Origin: Streptomyces sp. NBC_00490
GTDB taxonomy: Bacteria > Actinomycetota > Actinomycetes > Streptomycetales > Streptomycetaceae
Reading direction: 5' to 3'
Assembly (NCBI RefSeq): GCF_036013645.1
Contig: NZ_CP107869.1
Location: forward strand, 1,674,001-1,738,000
DNA length: 64,000 bases
Numbering within the stretch: the stretch's first letter is position 1; each line of letters starts with the position of its first letter. A model generated the notes under the pieces. It did not search any database. It was not told where the DNA came from and was given only the letters and a program-made list of their open reading frames with translations. Shown one piece after another: positions 1 to 8,293 of this stretch. The translations under genes were made by a program, and so were the position numbers.

Positions 1-403
1 GGTCGGTGATGTCGGCGAAGAGCCGGCTGCTGGTGTAGTTGGGCACGAACACGACGTCCGAGGCGAACAGGTCCGGCAGGTCGCGGGAGCCGGCGGCGGC
101 ACCGACCTTGGCCTGGTAGTCGTCGGTGGGGATGACGGTGAGTTTGATCCGGTTCTTGTGGCCGGCGTTGTACGCCTTGACGAGGGCCTCGCTCTGCGGC
201 CGGGTCGCCGCTCGTGTCCACATCGTCAGCTCGGCGCCGTCGTCGATTCCGGTGGCGTTCGCCGCGTCCCCTCCCCCGCCGCCTTGGTCGTCCGGATCGC
301 CGTCGCCCGACCCGCAGGCCGTGGCCAGTCCCAGGCTGGTGAGAAGGACCACAGCCGTGACGAGGCGGCGGACACGTCCGTGCGATCCGGTGGGGCTCCC
401 CAT
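1..403 (-). CDS. Sugar ABC transporter substrate-binding lipoprotein (partial, N-terminus only)
   Basis: About 134 residues are visible and the rest lies beyond the left edge. The N-terminus has a basic stretch, a hydrophobic segment and a lipobox (LGLATAC-G), so the protein should be a membrane-anchored lipoprotein. A Gly/Asp-rich linker follows, then the start of an extracellular solute-binding domain (ELTMWTRAATRPQSEALVKA), as in family 1 sugar-binding proteins. The ATG at 403 is preceded by GGAGGGAG. It is divergent from the LacI gene, and its promoter carries an operator-like site shared with the glycosidase operon. I infer that it imports sugars released by those enzymes. The substrate cannot be read from this fragment. 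Confidence 0.85.
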   Translation of the reverse strand, partial: MGSPTGSHGRVRRLVTAVVLLTSLGLATACGSGDGDPDDQGGGGGDAANATGIDDGAELTMWTRAATRPQSEALVKAYNAGHKNRIKLTVIPTDDYQAKVGAAAGSRDLPDLFASDVVFVPNYTSSRLFADITD

Positions 404-442
404 GACGATCTCCCTCCGTGACGAACACCGGGAAGAAACGGG

Positions 443-457
443 CCGAAAAGGCTTTCG
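443..457 (-). promoter_or_regulatory. Candidate LacI-family operator, site 1
   Basis: On the minus strand the site reads CGAAAGCCTTTTCGG, with CGAAA and TTTCG half-sites. It differs at only two positions from the site at 1671-1685 and lies immediately downstream of the -10 box, where a repressor would block initiation. The proposed binder is the LacI-family protein at 574-1602. Confidence 0.55.
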
Positions 458-459
458 TC

Positions 460-488
460 AAGCTAGAGCCGAGCTGAGGGCCCGTCAA
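460..488 (-). promoter_or_regulatory. Leftward promoter of the ABC-transporter gene
   Basis: Read leftward, there is a -35 TTGACG (488-483), a 17-base spacer and a -10 TAGCTT (465-460). The candidate operator follows within two bases, across the expected transcription start. The arrangement matches the glycosidase promoter at 1641-1669. Confidence 0.6.
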
Positions 489-573
489 TCCCTCGCGTAC
501 GAACGCAGTTTCAGGTGCATGCCGAAAGTTCTCGCGTACGGTTTACGGACGTGATGCGAGACAGGAGACACGC

Positions 574-1602
574 ATGACACCAGCCCCCGGCCCCGCTCGT
601 TCGCACACCGCCACCCTCAGCGACGTCGCCCGGCTGGCGGGGGTGTCGGTCGCCACCGCCTCGAAGGCACTCAACGGGCGCAGCCAGGTGCGCGCCGAGA
701 CCCGGCAGCGGGTGATCGAGGCCGCCGAGCGCCTGTCGTTCCGCCCCAACCAGCTGGCCCGCGGTCTGCTCGCCGGGCGGACCGGGACGGTGGGTCTGCT
801 CACCAGTGATCTGGAGGGCCGGTTCAGCATCCCGATACTGATGGGCGCCGAGGACGCCTTCGGGGCGGGCGAGGTGGCGGTGTTCCTGTGCGACGCCCGG
901 GGGGACGCGATCCGTGAGCAGCACCATGTCCGCGCGCTGCTCGGGCGTCGGGTGGACGGCCTCATCGTGGTGGGCAGCCGGACCGATCCCCGGCCCTCAC
1001 TCGGCCGTGACCTGGCCGTTCCCGTGGTCTACGCGTATGCGCCGTCGGACGATCCGGCGGACCTGTCCATCGTCCCGGACAACGTGGACGCGGGCCGGAT
1101 CGCGGTGCAGCACCTGCTGGCCTGCGGTCGCACCAGGATCGCCCATATCACCGGGGATCCCGGCTACGCCGCCGCGCACGACCGGGCCGCGGGCGCGCGG
1201 GCCGCGCTCGCCGACGCCGGGGTCGTCCCGGTCGGCGAGCCGCGGTTCGGTGCCTGGTCGGAGGGGTGGGGGCGGGCGGCCACGGCGCTGCTGCTGGACC
1301 GGCATCCGGATGTGGACGCCGTGCTGTGCGGCAGCGATCAGATCGCGCGGGGCGTCATGGACGTGCTGCGCGAGCGCGGCCACCGGGTGCCGGACGACGT
1401 GGCGGTCATGGGCTTCGACAACTGGCAGGTCCTGACGTCCGGTTCGCGCCCGCTGCTCACCAGCGTCGACATGAACCTGGAGCAGGTCGGCCGGGCGGCG
1501 GCGCAGGCGCTGTTCGGCGCGATCGGCGGTGCGACGGACTCCGGCGTCGAGGCGCTCCCCTGCCGGGTGGTGATCCGAGGCTCCACAGCCCCACTGTCCT
1601 GA
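574..1602 (+). CDS. LacI-family transcriptional regulator
   Basis: This 342-aa protein has the usual LacI length. An N-terminal helix-turn-helix (residues ~15-60, LSDVARLAGVSVATASKALN) is followed by a hinge (RPNQLARGL) and a periplasmic-binding-protein-like sensor domain (~70-335). The ATG at 574 follows AGGAG. It sits between a divergent sugar-binding lipoprotein gene and two downstream glycoside hydrolases, so it is probably their local repressor, responding to a sugar or oligosaccharide. The family assignment is secure. The effector is unknown, though an arabinose-containing saccharide is a reasonable guess from the GH43 neighbour. Confidence 0.93.
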   Translation: MTPAPGPARSHTATLSDVARLAGVSVATASKALNGRSQVRAETRQRVIEAAERLSFRPNQLARGLLAGRTGTVGLLTSDLEGRFSIPILMGAEDAFGAGEVAVFLCDARGDAIREQHHVRALLGRRVDGLIVVGSRTDPRPSLGRDLAVPVVYAYAPSDDPADLSIVPDNVDAGRIAVQHLLACGRTRIAHITGDPGYAAAHDRAAGARAALADAGVVPVGEPRFGAWSEGWGRAATALLLDRHPDVDAVLCGSDQIARGVMDVLRERGHRVPDDVAVMGFDNWQVLTSGSRPLLTSVDMNLEQVGRAAAQALFGAIGGATDSGVEALPCRVVIRGSTAPLS

Positions 1603-1640
1603 ACCGCGCGGTCCGCCAACACGGGCCTCTCCGAGCTCCC

Positions 1641-1669
1641 TTGACACTCCATCAGCTCGCTCCTACGTT
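1641..1669 (+). promoter_or_regulatory. Promoter of the glycosidase operon
   Basis: A consensus -35 TTGACA (1641-1646) is separated by 17 bases from TACGTT (1664-1669). The expected transcription start falls inside the operator-like site that begins at 1671. A GAGGAG ribosome-binding site lies just before the ATG at 1711. Confidence 0.65.
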
Positions 1670-1670
1670 G

Positions 1671-1685
1671 CGAAAACCTTTTAGG
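1671..1685 (+). promoter_or_regulatory. Candidate LacI-family operator, site 2
   Basis: The site reads CGAAAACCTTTTAGG, contains AAAA and TTTT half-sites, and covers the predicted +1 of the glycosidase operon. It matches site 1 at 13 of 15 positions with the same placement relative to -10, which supports a common repressor. Confidence 0.6.
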
Positions 1686-1710
1686 TCTTTTCCGCCAAGA
1701 GGAGCATCCG

Positions 1711-4700
1711 ATGCGAAGACGAACCGAGCCCGTCTTACAGCGCCTCCTGATCGTCCTGGCGCTCCTCGTCTGTTCCGTCCTCACCGCCACCCCCGCTCGT
1801 GCCGCCCAGACCATCGGTTTCCCCACCTTCAGCGGCCCCGCGATCCCGGCCCCGCCCGTCGCCCACACGCCCGGCGACATGATGAAGGCGATCTACGACG
1901 CCGAGAGTTCGGGCACCGACTTCTGGATGGACCGCCTGCTGGCCCGCTCCGGCGACGACCCGTCCGGCCCCTGGCTGATGAGCCGGGGGCGTGCCCTGTT
2001 CATGAAGACCCACAACCCCGCGATCCTCGGCTTCGGCGGCAACGTGGCGTACTGGGAGAGCGTCAACGACCAGAACGCCTACAGCGTCGCGATCAGCCCA
2101 GGCACCTTCACCGAACAGGTCTCCCAGCGCCGGCAGGCGCCGAGCCACTGGAGGAGCGTGCACTCCAGCGGGTCGATCGCGGTCACCCAGACGAAGTTCA
2201 TCACCGACAACAACGTGGCCGTGACGAACCTGTCGATCAAGAACAACGGCAGCGGCTCCACCACCCTCCAACTGCGGGCGACGTCGCCGTACGCCACCAC
2301 GGGCAGCGGCAGCGAGCTGACCGGGCAGGTCAACGCGTACAACAACCTGACCACGCTGCGCCCCCGGCTCACCGGCGACGGTTTCAGCGTCTCCGGTGGC
2401 GGCCTCAACCGCTCGGTGACCATCGCGGCCGGAGCCACGGCGACCGCGAAGGTCGTGATGGGCTTCGTCACCGACGAGATCCCGGCCTCGCTCACGGAGT
2501 ACACCGCCTACGCCGGATACTCCAACGCCACCGCCTTCGCGACCCATGTCCGGACCTACAACCAGTGGTGGGCGCAGAACGTGCCCTACATCGACGTGCC
2601 CGAACCGGCGATCAAGAAGAACATCTACTACCGCTGGTGGCTGATGCGCTTCAACCACCTCGACGCCGACGTCCCGGGGCAGACCTTCCAGTTCCCGACC
2701 TCCACGGAGGGCGTCCTCGGCTACAACAACGCGATCGCGCTGACCCAGCCGATGCACATCGACGACCTCAAGTACCTGCGGGACCCGTCCTACGCGTACG
2801 GGGACTGGCTGAGCGTCGGCCAGACCTCCAAGGGCGGCCGGTTCCTCGACAACCCGGGCGATCCGGAGAACTGGTCCAACAGCTACACCCAGTACATCGC
2901 CGAGGCGGCCTGGAAGAGCTACCAGATCCACGGCGGCCAGCCCGGCATCGCCGCCAACCTGGCGCACTACGCCGAGGGCGACGTCAAAGGCCAACTCGCC
3001 TACTACGACCACGACAACAACAAGCTGATCGAGTACGACTGGGGCGCCCTGACCGGCAACGACGCCGACGCCGTCTCCTTCCACTGGAAGCCCGGAAACA
3101 TGGACCGCGCCGAGTCCGCCTACCAGTACAGCGGCGCACTCGCCGCCGCCCAGGCCTACGAGGCGGTCGGCAACACGGCGAAGGCCACCGAGATGCGGAC
3201 GCTCGCGACCCAGATCAAGGACGCGATCGTCAATGTGCTGTGGAACCCCAACCGGCAGCTGTTCGAGCACCGGTTGAAGTCGACGAACGAGTGGGTGCCC
3301 TGGAAGGAGATCAACAACTACTACCCGTTCTCGGTCGGCGCGGTGCCCAACACGGCCGCGTACAAGCAGGCGTTGCGCCTGTACGACGACCCGGCCCAGT
3401 ACCCGATCTTCCCGTTCTACACGGCCAACCAGGTCGACAAGCAGGCCGCGGCCGACGCCGGGAACCCGGGCTCCAACAACTTCTCCACCATCAACTCCAC
3501 CGTCCAGTTCCGGCTCTACTCCTCGGTCCTGCGCAACTACCCCAACTCCTGGATGAACGCGACCGACTACAAGAAGCTCCTCTACTGGAACACCTGGGCG
3601 CAGTACATCGGCGGCAACACCCAGTGGCCCGACGCCAACGAGTTCTGGGCCGACTGGAACGGCAGCTCCATCACCTACCGCTCCTGGATCCACCACAACA
3701 CCCTCGGCAGCGGCAACTGGACCGTGATCGAGGACGTCGCCGGGCTGCGGCCCCGCAACGACGCCAAGGTCGAGCTCTCGCCCATCGACATCGGGTGGAG
3801 CCACTTCACCGTCAACAACCTCCGCTACCGGGGCGCCGATCTGTCGATCGTCTGGGACGACCCGGCCGACGGCGTGGTCCGCTACCCGGGCATCCCGGAG
3901 GGCTACTCGATCTACGTCAACGGCAGCCGGGCCGCGACGGTGAGCACCCTGGTGCCGTTCACCTGGGACCCGGCCACGGGCGACGTGACCACGAACGGCA
4001 CGGTCACCCACCACACGGCCGTCTCCGGTCTCAAGGCACCCCAGCAGGTCGTGCAGAGCAGCCCCCGGATGGTCGACATGCTCGCCAAGGCCGGCGTCGA
4101 TCTCACCGCCGACCTGACCGACCTGGCCTCCGGCGCGACCGTGTCCGCCTCCCACACCGGGTCCGGCAGCACCGTGTCCGGCGCGGTCGACGGCTACCCC
4201 ACCAACGAACCCTTCTGGGGCGCCGGCTCCTCGCCCAACAGCCAGGACTGGTACGAGCTGAACTTCGGCACCGCCCGCACACTCGACGAGGTGCGGTTGC
4301 ACTTCAAGGACAGCCGCCCGGCGAGCACCACCTACCGGGCGCCGTCGGCGTACACCATCCAGTACCACAACGGCAGTTCATGGGTGAACGTGCCGAGCCA
4401 GACCAGGAGTCCGGCCGCCCCGCGCGCCAACTACAACCTGGTGACGTTCCCCGCGGTCAGCACCCAGCGCGTCCGGGTCCTGGCCACCAACGCCTCCGGC
4501 GCCAAGACGGGCCTCACCGAGGTGAAGGTGTTCCACCGCGGCGGGGCCCAACCACCGGCGAACCAGGCCGGATCCGCCACCGCGACCGCGTCGTACACCT
4601 CCCCCTGGGAGGCCGTCACCGCGGTCAACGACGGGATCGACCCACCGTCCTCCAACGACACGGTCAACCCGCGCTGGGGAACCTGGCCGGAGACCGGGCA

Positions 4701-4986
4701 GCAGTGGGCCGAACTGACCTGGCCGGCCGCGAAGACCCTCAACAAGGCCGACGTCTACTTCTTCGACGACGACCAGGGCATCGACATGCCGTCCGCATGG
4801 AAGCTCCAGTACTGGAACGGCAGCGCCTACGTCGACGTCCCCGGCGCGAGCGCGTACCCGCTGGCCAGGAACCAATACAACACCGTCACGTTCACCGCCA
4901 CGAGCACCACGCGACTACGGGTGCTGCTCACGAGCAACGGCACCGATTCCGTCGGCCTCCTCGAAGCAAAGGTGTACGGCCCGTGA
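1711..4986 (+). CDS. Secreted MGH1-like glycoside hydrolase with two C-terminal discoidin (F5/8C) domains
   Basis: A Sec signal peptide ends near residue 31 (TPARA-A). Residues ~200-790 resemble the (alpha/alpha)6-barrel hydrolases grouped as MGH1-like, including the segment EWVPWKEINNYYPFSVG. Two discoidin/CBM32-type modules follow at ~803-945 and ~950-1091. The mature protein is therefore extracellular and probably carbohydrate-anchored. It is the first gene of a two-gene operon, and its TGA overlaps the GTG of the GH43 gene. I cannot assign the sugar specificity. The GH43 partner suggests plant cell-wall arabinose-containing polymers. GH families that use this fold, including GH142, are possibilities but not established. 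Confidence 0.75.
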   Translation: MRRRTEPVLQRLLIVLALLVCSVLTATPARAAQTIGFPTFSGPAIPAPPVAHTPGDMMKAIYDAESSGTDFWMDRLLARSGDDPSGPWLMSRGRALFMKTHNPAILGFGGNVAYWESVNDQNAYSVAISPGTFTEQVSQRRQAPSHWRSVHSSGSIAVTQTKFITDNNVAVTNLSIKNNGSGSTTLQLRATSPYATTGSGSELTGQVNAYNNLTTLRPRLTGDGFSVSGGGLNRSVTIAAGATATAKVVMGFVTDEIPASLTEYTAYAGYSNATAFATHVRTYNQWWAQNVPYIDVPEPAIKKNIYYRWWLMRFNHLDADVPGQTFQFPTSTEGVLGYNNAIALTQPMHIDDLKYLRDPSYAYGDWLSVGQTSKGGRFLDNPGDPENWSNSYTQYIAEAAWKSYQIHGGQPGIAANLAHYAEGDVKGQLAYYDHDNNKLIEYDWGALTGNDADAVSFHWKPGNMDRAESAYQYSGALAAAQAYEAVGNTAKATEMRTLATQIKDAIVNVLWNPNRQLFEHRLKSTNEWVPWKEINNYYPFSVGAVPNTAAYKQALRLYDDPAQYPIFPFYTANQVDKQAAADAGNPGSNNFSTINSTVQFRLYSSVLRNYPNSWMNATDYKKLLYWNTWAQYIGGNTQWPDANEFWADWNGSSITYRSWIHHNTLGSGNWTVIEDVAGLRPRNDAKVELSPIDIGWSHFTVNNLRYRGADLSIVWDDPADGVVRYPGIPEGYSIYVNGSRAATVSTLVPFTWDPATGDVTTNGTVTHHTAVSGLKAPQQVVQSSPRMVDMLAKAGVDLTADLTDLASGATVSASHTGSGSTVSGAVDGYPTNEPFWGAGSSPNSQDWYELNFGTARTLDEVRLHFKDSRPASTTYRAPSAYTIQYHNGSSWVNVPSQTRSPAAPRANYNLVTFPAVSTQRVRVLATNASGAKTGLTEVKVFHRGGAQPPANQAGSATATASYTSPWEAVTAVNDGIDPPSSNDTVNPRWGTWPETGQQWAELTWPAAKTLNKADVYFFDDDQGIDMPSAWKLQYWNGSAYVDVPGASAYPLARNQYNTVTFTATSTTRLRVLLTSNGTDSVGLLEAKVYGP

Positions 4987-6476
4987 CCCGTTCCCGATGT
5001 CTGTCCGCGCTCCTCGCCGCGCTCACCATGGCGGCCGCCTTCCTCGTGGCACCGCCCGCCTCCGCTGCCGTCGCCTTCACCTCGACGGCGGTGAACCGGG
5101 ACGGCGGCAACTGCCTTGACCTGCCGGGCAGTTCGACCACCGCCGGAGCTCAACTGCGCGCCTTCGCCTGCGACGCGGCCGCGAACCAGAACCTCGGCCT
5201 CACCCCTGTGTCCGGTTCGGCCGACGTCTACACGATCACCACCCGGTCCGGTCAGTGCGTCGACGTGTACGGCGCGTCGACGGCGGACAACGCGGCGATC
5301 ATCCAGTGGCCCTGCCACAGCGGCACGAACCAGCAGTGGCGGCTCGTCCCGGTGACGGTCGCCGGGACCGACAAGACGTTCAACCTGGTCTCCGTCGGCT
5401 CCGGCAAGTGCGTCGCCCCGAGCGGCGGATCGTCCGCCTCGAACACCAACCTGGTGCAGCTGCCGTGTTCCACCGCGAACGGCAGGGTGTGGCGGCTGCC
5501 CGGCTTCACCGGCGGCGGCACGACCCCGGGCACCTTCACCAACCCGCTCTCCCAGCACGGACCCGACCCCTGGCTGACGTACTACGACGGGTACTACTAC
5601 CTCGCCACGACCACCTGGAACTCGACGGTCACCATGCGCAGGGCCGACACGCTCGCCGGTCTCGCCACCGCCACCGACCAGGTGATCTTCAACCTGACCC
5701 GGCCCAACGGGGCGGGCACGATGTGGGCGCCGGAGTTCCATCTCCTCGACGGGCCGGGCGGCAAGCGCTGGTACTTCTACTACACGGCCGGACGCGAGCC
5801 GTACGACCTGGGCACCCAGCGCATCCACGTCCTGGAGAGCGCCGGCCTCGACCCGATGGGGCCGTACAGCTTCAAGGCCGACCTGCTCGACCCGACCCAG
5901 GACAACACCTGGGAGCTGGACCCCGGAATCCTGCAACTCAACGGACGGCTCTATCTGTTGGGCACCTTCTACAACGGTTCGCAGCCGATGTTCATCCGGC
6001 CGCTGTCGAACCCGTGGACCGCGAGCGGCACCCGCCGGATCCTGGCCACCCCGACCTACGGCTGGGAGACGGTGGGCGGCGCCGTCAACGAGGGCGCGGA
6101 GGTCCTCCAGCGGAACGGGAAGACGTTCATCGTCTACTCCGCCAGTCACTGCTCCACACCCGACTACAAGCTGGGCATGCTCACCTACAACGGCGGTGAC
6201 CCGCTGAACTCCGCCTCCTGGACCAAGTCCCCCAACCCGGTCTTCCAGCGGTCCGACGCCAACGGCGTGTACGGCCCCGGTCACAACGGCTTCTTCACGT
6301 CGCCCGACGGCACCGAGGACTGGATCGTGTACCACGCCAACAACTCCACGAGCGGCGGCTGCGACATGAACCGGACCACCCGGGCGCAGAAGTTCACCTG
6401 GAACACGGACGGCACTCCGAATTTCGGCACCCCGGTGGCGCTGGGCGTGCCGTTGACCGCGCCGTCCGGGGAGTAG
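4983..6476 (+). CDS. Secreted GH43 arabinosidase-type enzyme with N-terminal CBM13 (ricin B) domain
   Basis: The protein has 497 aa. The GTG at 4983 overlaps the previous stop as GTGA, implying translational coupling. A signal peptide ends near residue 28 (PPASA-A). Residues ~30-178 form a ricin-B/CBM13 module with repeated Q-x-W-like motifs (NQQWRL). Residues ~185-495 form a five-bladed GH43 domain. The three expected acidic residues are visible: the base Asp in HGPDPW (~194), the Asp of ELDPGI (~311) and the acid Glu of VNEGAEV (~368). This fits an extracellular alpha-L-arabinofuranosidase or arabinanase. The exact subfamily is inferred, not proven. The same frame stays open far upstream, but that part is antiphase to the first gene and has no coding character. 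Confidence 0.88.
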   Translation: MTRSRCLSALLAALTMAAAFLVAPPASAAVAFTSTAVNRDGGNCLDLPGSSTTAGAQLRAFACDAAANQNLGLTPVSGSADVYTITTRSGQCVDVYGASTADNAAIIQWPCHSGTNQQWRLVPVTVAGTDKTFNLVSVGSGKCVAPSGGSSASNTNLVQLPCSTANGRVWRLPGFTGGGTTPGTFTNPLSQHGPDPWLTYYDGYYYLATTTWNSTVTMRRADTLAGLATATDQVIFNLTRPNGAGTMWAPEFHLLDGPGGKRWYFYYTAGREPYDLGTQRIHVLESAGLDPMGPYSFKADLLDPTQDNTWELDPGILQLNGRLYLLGTFYNGSQPMFIRPLSNPWTASGTRRILATPTYGWETVGGAVNEGAEVLQRNGKTFIVYSASHCSTPDYKLGMLTYNGGDPLNSASWTKSPNPVFQRSDANGVYGPGHNGFFTSPDGTEDWIVYHANNSTSGGCDMNRTTRAQKFTWNTDGTPNFGTPVALGVPLTAPSGE

Positions 6477-6484
6477 GTTGTCGG

Positions 6485-6514
6485 CGGGCTCGCTCCGGTA
6501 CCGGAGCGAGCCCG
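6485..6514 (+). terminator. Perfect 30-base palindrome terminator
   Basis: The half-site CGGGCTCGCTCCGGT is followed directly by its exact complement, with no loop bases. It starts nine bases after the GH43 stop and lacks a U-run, as is common for streptomycete terminators. Confidence 0.75.
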
Positions 6515-6544
6515 CACCGACCGTGTAAGGAAGTGATCTGGACC

Positions 6545-7396
6545 ATGCCCGAGCCGACACTGGTCGTCACCGGGGCCACGGGACGCCTCGGCGGGCGCGT
6601 CGCCCGCCGCCTGGCCGAGCGGGACGTCCCGCAGCGGCTGCTGGTGCGCAGCCCCGAGCGGGCGCCGCGACTCCCCGGGGCGACACCTGTCCGCGCGAGC
6701 TACGACGACCACGGGGCCCTCGTACGCGGCCTGGTCGGCGCGGAGACCGTGCTCATGGTGTCCGCCTCCGAGAGCGCCGACCGGCTCACCCAGCACCGGA
6801 CCTTCGTGGACGCCGCCGTCGAGGCCGGCGTACGGCACCTGGTGTACATCTCCTTCTTCGGCGCGGCACCCGACGCCGTGTTCACCCTGGCCCGCGACCA
6901 CTTCCACACCGAGGAGCACATCCGCGCCACCGGGCTGGCGTACACGTTCCTGCGGGACAACATCTACGCCGACTTCGTGCCCGACCTGGCCGGTGCGGAC
7001 GGAGTCATCCGCGGCCCGGCCGGGCAGGGGCGGGCCGCGTTCGTCTCCCAGGACGACATCGCCGACGCGGCCACCGCGATCCTGAACCGGCCGGACGAGC
7101 ACGCCGGTGCGGTCTACGACCTGACCGGACCGGAGGCCCTGTCACTGGCCGAGGCCGCGGCCGTGCTGTCCGAGGTTCAGGGCCGCAGGGTCACCTACCA
7201 CCCGGAGACGGTCGAGGAGGCGTACGCCTCCCGGGCCTCCTACGGTGCCCCGCAGTGGGAGCTCGACGCCTGGGTGTCCACGTACACGGCCATCGCGGCG
7301 GGTCAGCTCGAGGCCGTCAGCGATGCCGTTCCCCGTCTCACCGGACGTCCCGCCACGAGCGTCGCCGACGTCGTACGCGGCATGCCGCCCCGCTGA
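6545..7396 (+). CDS. NmrA/QOR2-like NAD(P)-binding oxidoreductase
   Basis: This 283-aa atypical short-chain dehydrogenase has the dinucleotide motif GATGRLGG at residues 10-17 and a conserved YISFFGA segment. It matches the NmrA-like family that includes NAD(P)H:quinone oxidoreductase 2. The chosen ATG (6545) lies 11 bases after AAGGAAG. The upstream GTG at 6533 would overlap that ribosome-binding site. It stands alone after a strong terminator. It probably reduces quinone-like or other small electrophiles or acts as a redox sensor, but the substrate is not visible. Confidence 0.8.
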   Translation: MPEPTLVVTGATGRLGGRVARRLAERDVPQRLLVRSPERAPRLPGATPVRASYDDHGALVRGLVGAETVLMVSASESADRLTQHRTFVDAAVEAGVRHLVYISFFGAAPDAVFTLARDHFHTEEHIRATGLAYTFLRDNIYADFVPDLAGADGVIRGPAGQGRAAFVSQDDIADAATAILNRPDEHAGAVYDLTGPEALSLAEAAAVLSEVQGRRVTYHPETVEEAYASRASYGAPQWELDAWVSTYTAIAAGQLEAVSDAVPRLTGRPATSVADVVRGMPPR

Positions 7397-7417
7397 CAAG
7401 GTGAACAGGAGGCTGAG

Positions 7418-8098
7418 GTGACCGGGACGACGGTGGCCGAGGTGATGGCCGAGCTGGCCGGGCTCGAGGACCCGAAGGCACGCGAGGTCAACGAGAGACA
7501 CGGTGACGATCACGGGGTGAACCTCGGCAAGCTGCGCGCGCTCGCGAAGCGGCTCAAGACACAGCAGGAACTCGCGCACCGGCTCTGGGAGACCGACGAC
7601 ACCGCGGCAAAGCTGCTGGCGACCCTGATCTGCCGCCCGAAGGCGTTCGAGCGCGACGAGCTGGACGCCATGCTGCGCACGGCACGCACACCCAAGGTGC
7701 ACGACTGGCTCGTGAACTACGTGGTGAGGAAGAGCCCGCACTGCGAAGAGCTGCGTCAGGCCTGGTTCGCCGATCCGGACCCCGTCGTCGCGAGCGCCGG
7801 CTGGGCACTGACCACCGAACGCATCACGAAGAAGCCCGAGGGCCTCGATCTCGCGGGCCTGCTCGACGTCATCGAGGCCGACATGAAGGACGCCCCGGAC
7901 CGCCTGCAGTGGGCGATGAACCACTGCCTCGCCCAGATCGGCATCGACCACCCCGAGCACCGCACCCGCGCCATCGACATCGGCGAGCGCCTCCAGGTCC
8001 TCAAGGACTACCCGACCTCCCCCGGCTGCACCTCCCCCTTCGCTCCCGTCTGGATCTCCGAGATGGTGCGCCGCCGGCACGACAAGCCGGGTGTCTGA
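7418..8098 (+). CDS. AlkD-like DNA alkylation repair HEAT protein
   Basis: This 226-aa, mostly helical protein resembles the AlkC/AlkD HEAT-repeat DNA glycosylase superfamily, for example in VNLGKLRALAKRLK followed by alternating amphipathic helices and DWLVNYVVRKSPH. In characterised members the superhelix cradles DNA with N3/N7-alkylated purines. The GTG at 7418 is preceded by AGGAGG and lies 21 bases after the NmrA-like gene, so the two may be co-transcribed. Some relatives lack glycosylase activity, so enzymatic function is not certain. Confidence 0.75.
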   Translation: MTGTTVAEVMAELAGLEDPKAREVNERHGDDHGVNLGKLRALAKRLKTQQELAHRLWETDDTAAKLLATLICRPKAFERDELDAMLRTARTPKVHDWLVNYVVRKSPHCEELRQAWFADPDPVVASAGWALTTERITKKPEGLDLAGLLDVIEADMKDAPDRLQWAMNHCLAQIGIDHPEHRTRAIDIGERLQVLKDYPTSPGCTSPFAPVWISEMVRRRHDKPGV

Positions 8099-8143
8099 AG
8101 CGGCTCGATCGGAAAACAGGTCAAACGCCCCGCAAACAAGGGA

Positions 8144-8165
8144 AACGACACCCGGATGTGTCGTT
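8144..8165 (+). terminator. Hairpin after the AlkD-like gene
   Basis: Perfect 8-base arms AACGACAC and GTGTCGTT enclose a 6-base loop. The hairpin lies 46 bases after the stop codon and ahead of the next gene. No U-tract is present. Confidence 0.5.
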
Positions 8166-8293
8166 GTGCGGTCACGCCCTGGGCACATCTGCGCAGGGAT
8201 GTCACACAGGCTGCACACACCCCTTCGAAAGCGTCGCTACCTTTGCTCGCGACTCGCTCCCCCGTGCGAAAAGTGAACACAGGAAGACCGCAG

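Noticed and set aside
492..540. The direct repeat CTCGCGTACG (492-501 and 531-540) in the LacI intergenic region
   Set aside because: It may be an autoregulatory element, but there is no symmetry and no link to the two matched operators, so it is not called.
1735..4368. An 877-codon open frame on the minus strand
   Set aside because: It mirrors the first glycosidase, encodes a low-complexity Val/Gly/Arg-rich protein without domains, and the sense gene has clear signal peptide and domain evidence.
1266..6476. A 5.2-kb open frame on the plus strand before and through the glycosidase genes
   Set aside because: Only its last part (4983-6476) codes, for GH43. The rest is an out-of-phase Arg/Pro-rich translation of the LacI and glycosidase genes, a common effect of high GC.
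8099..8293. Several small frames between the AlkD-like and SCO2400-type genes
   Set aside because: None has a ribosome-binding site with plausible coding composition. The gap holds only the hairpin at 8144-8165 and presumably the promoter of the next gene.
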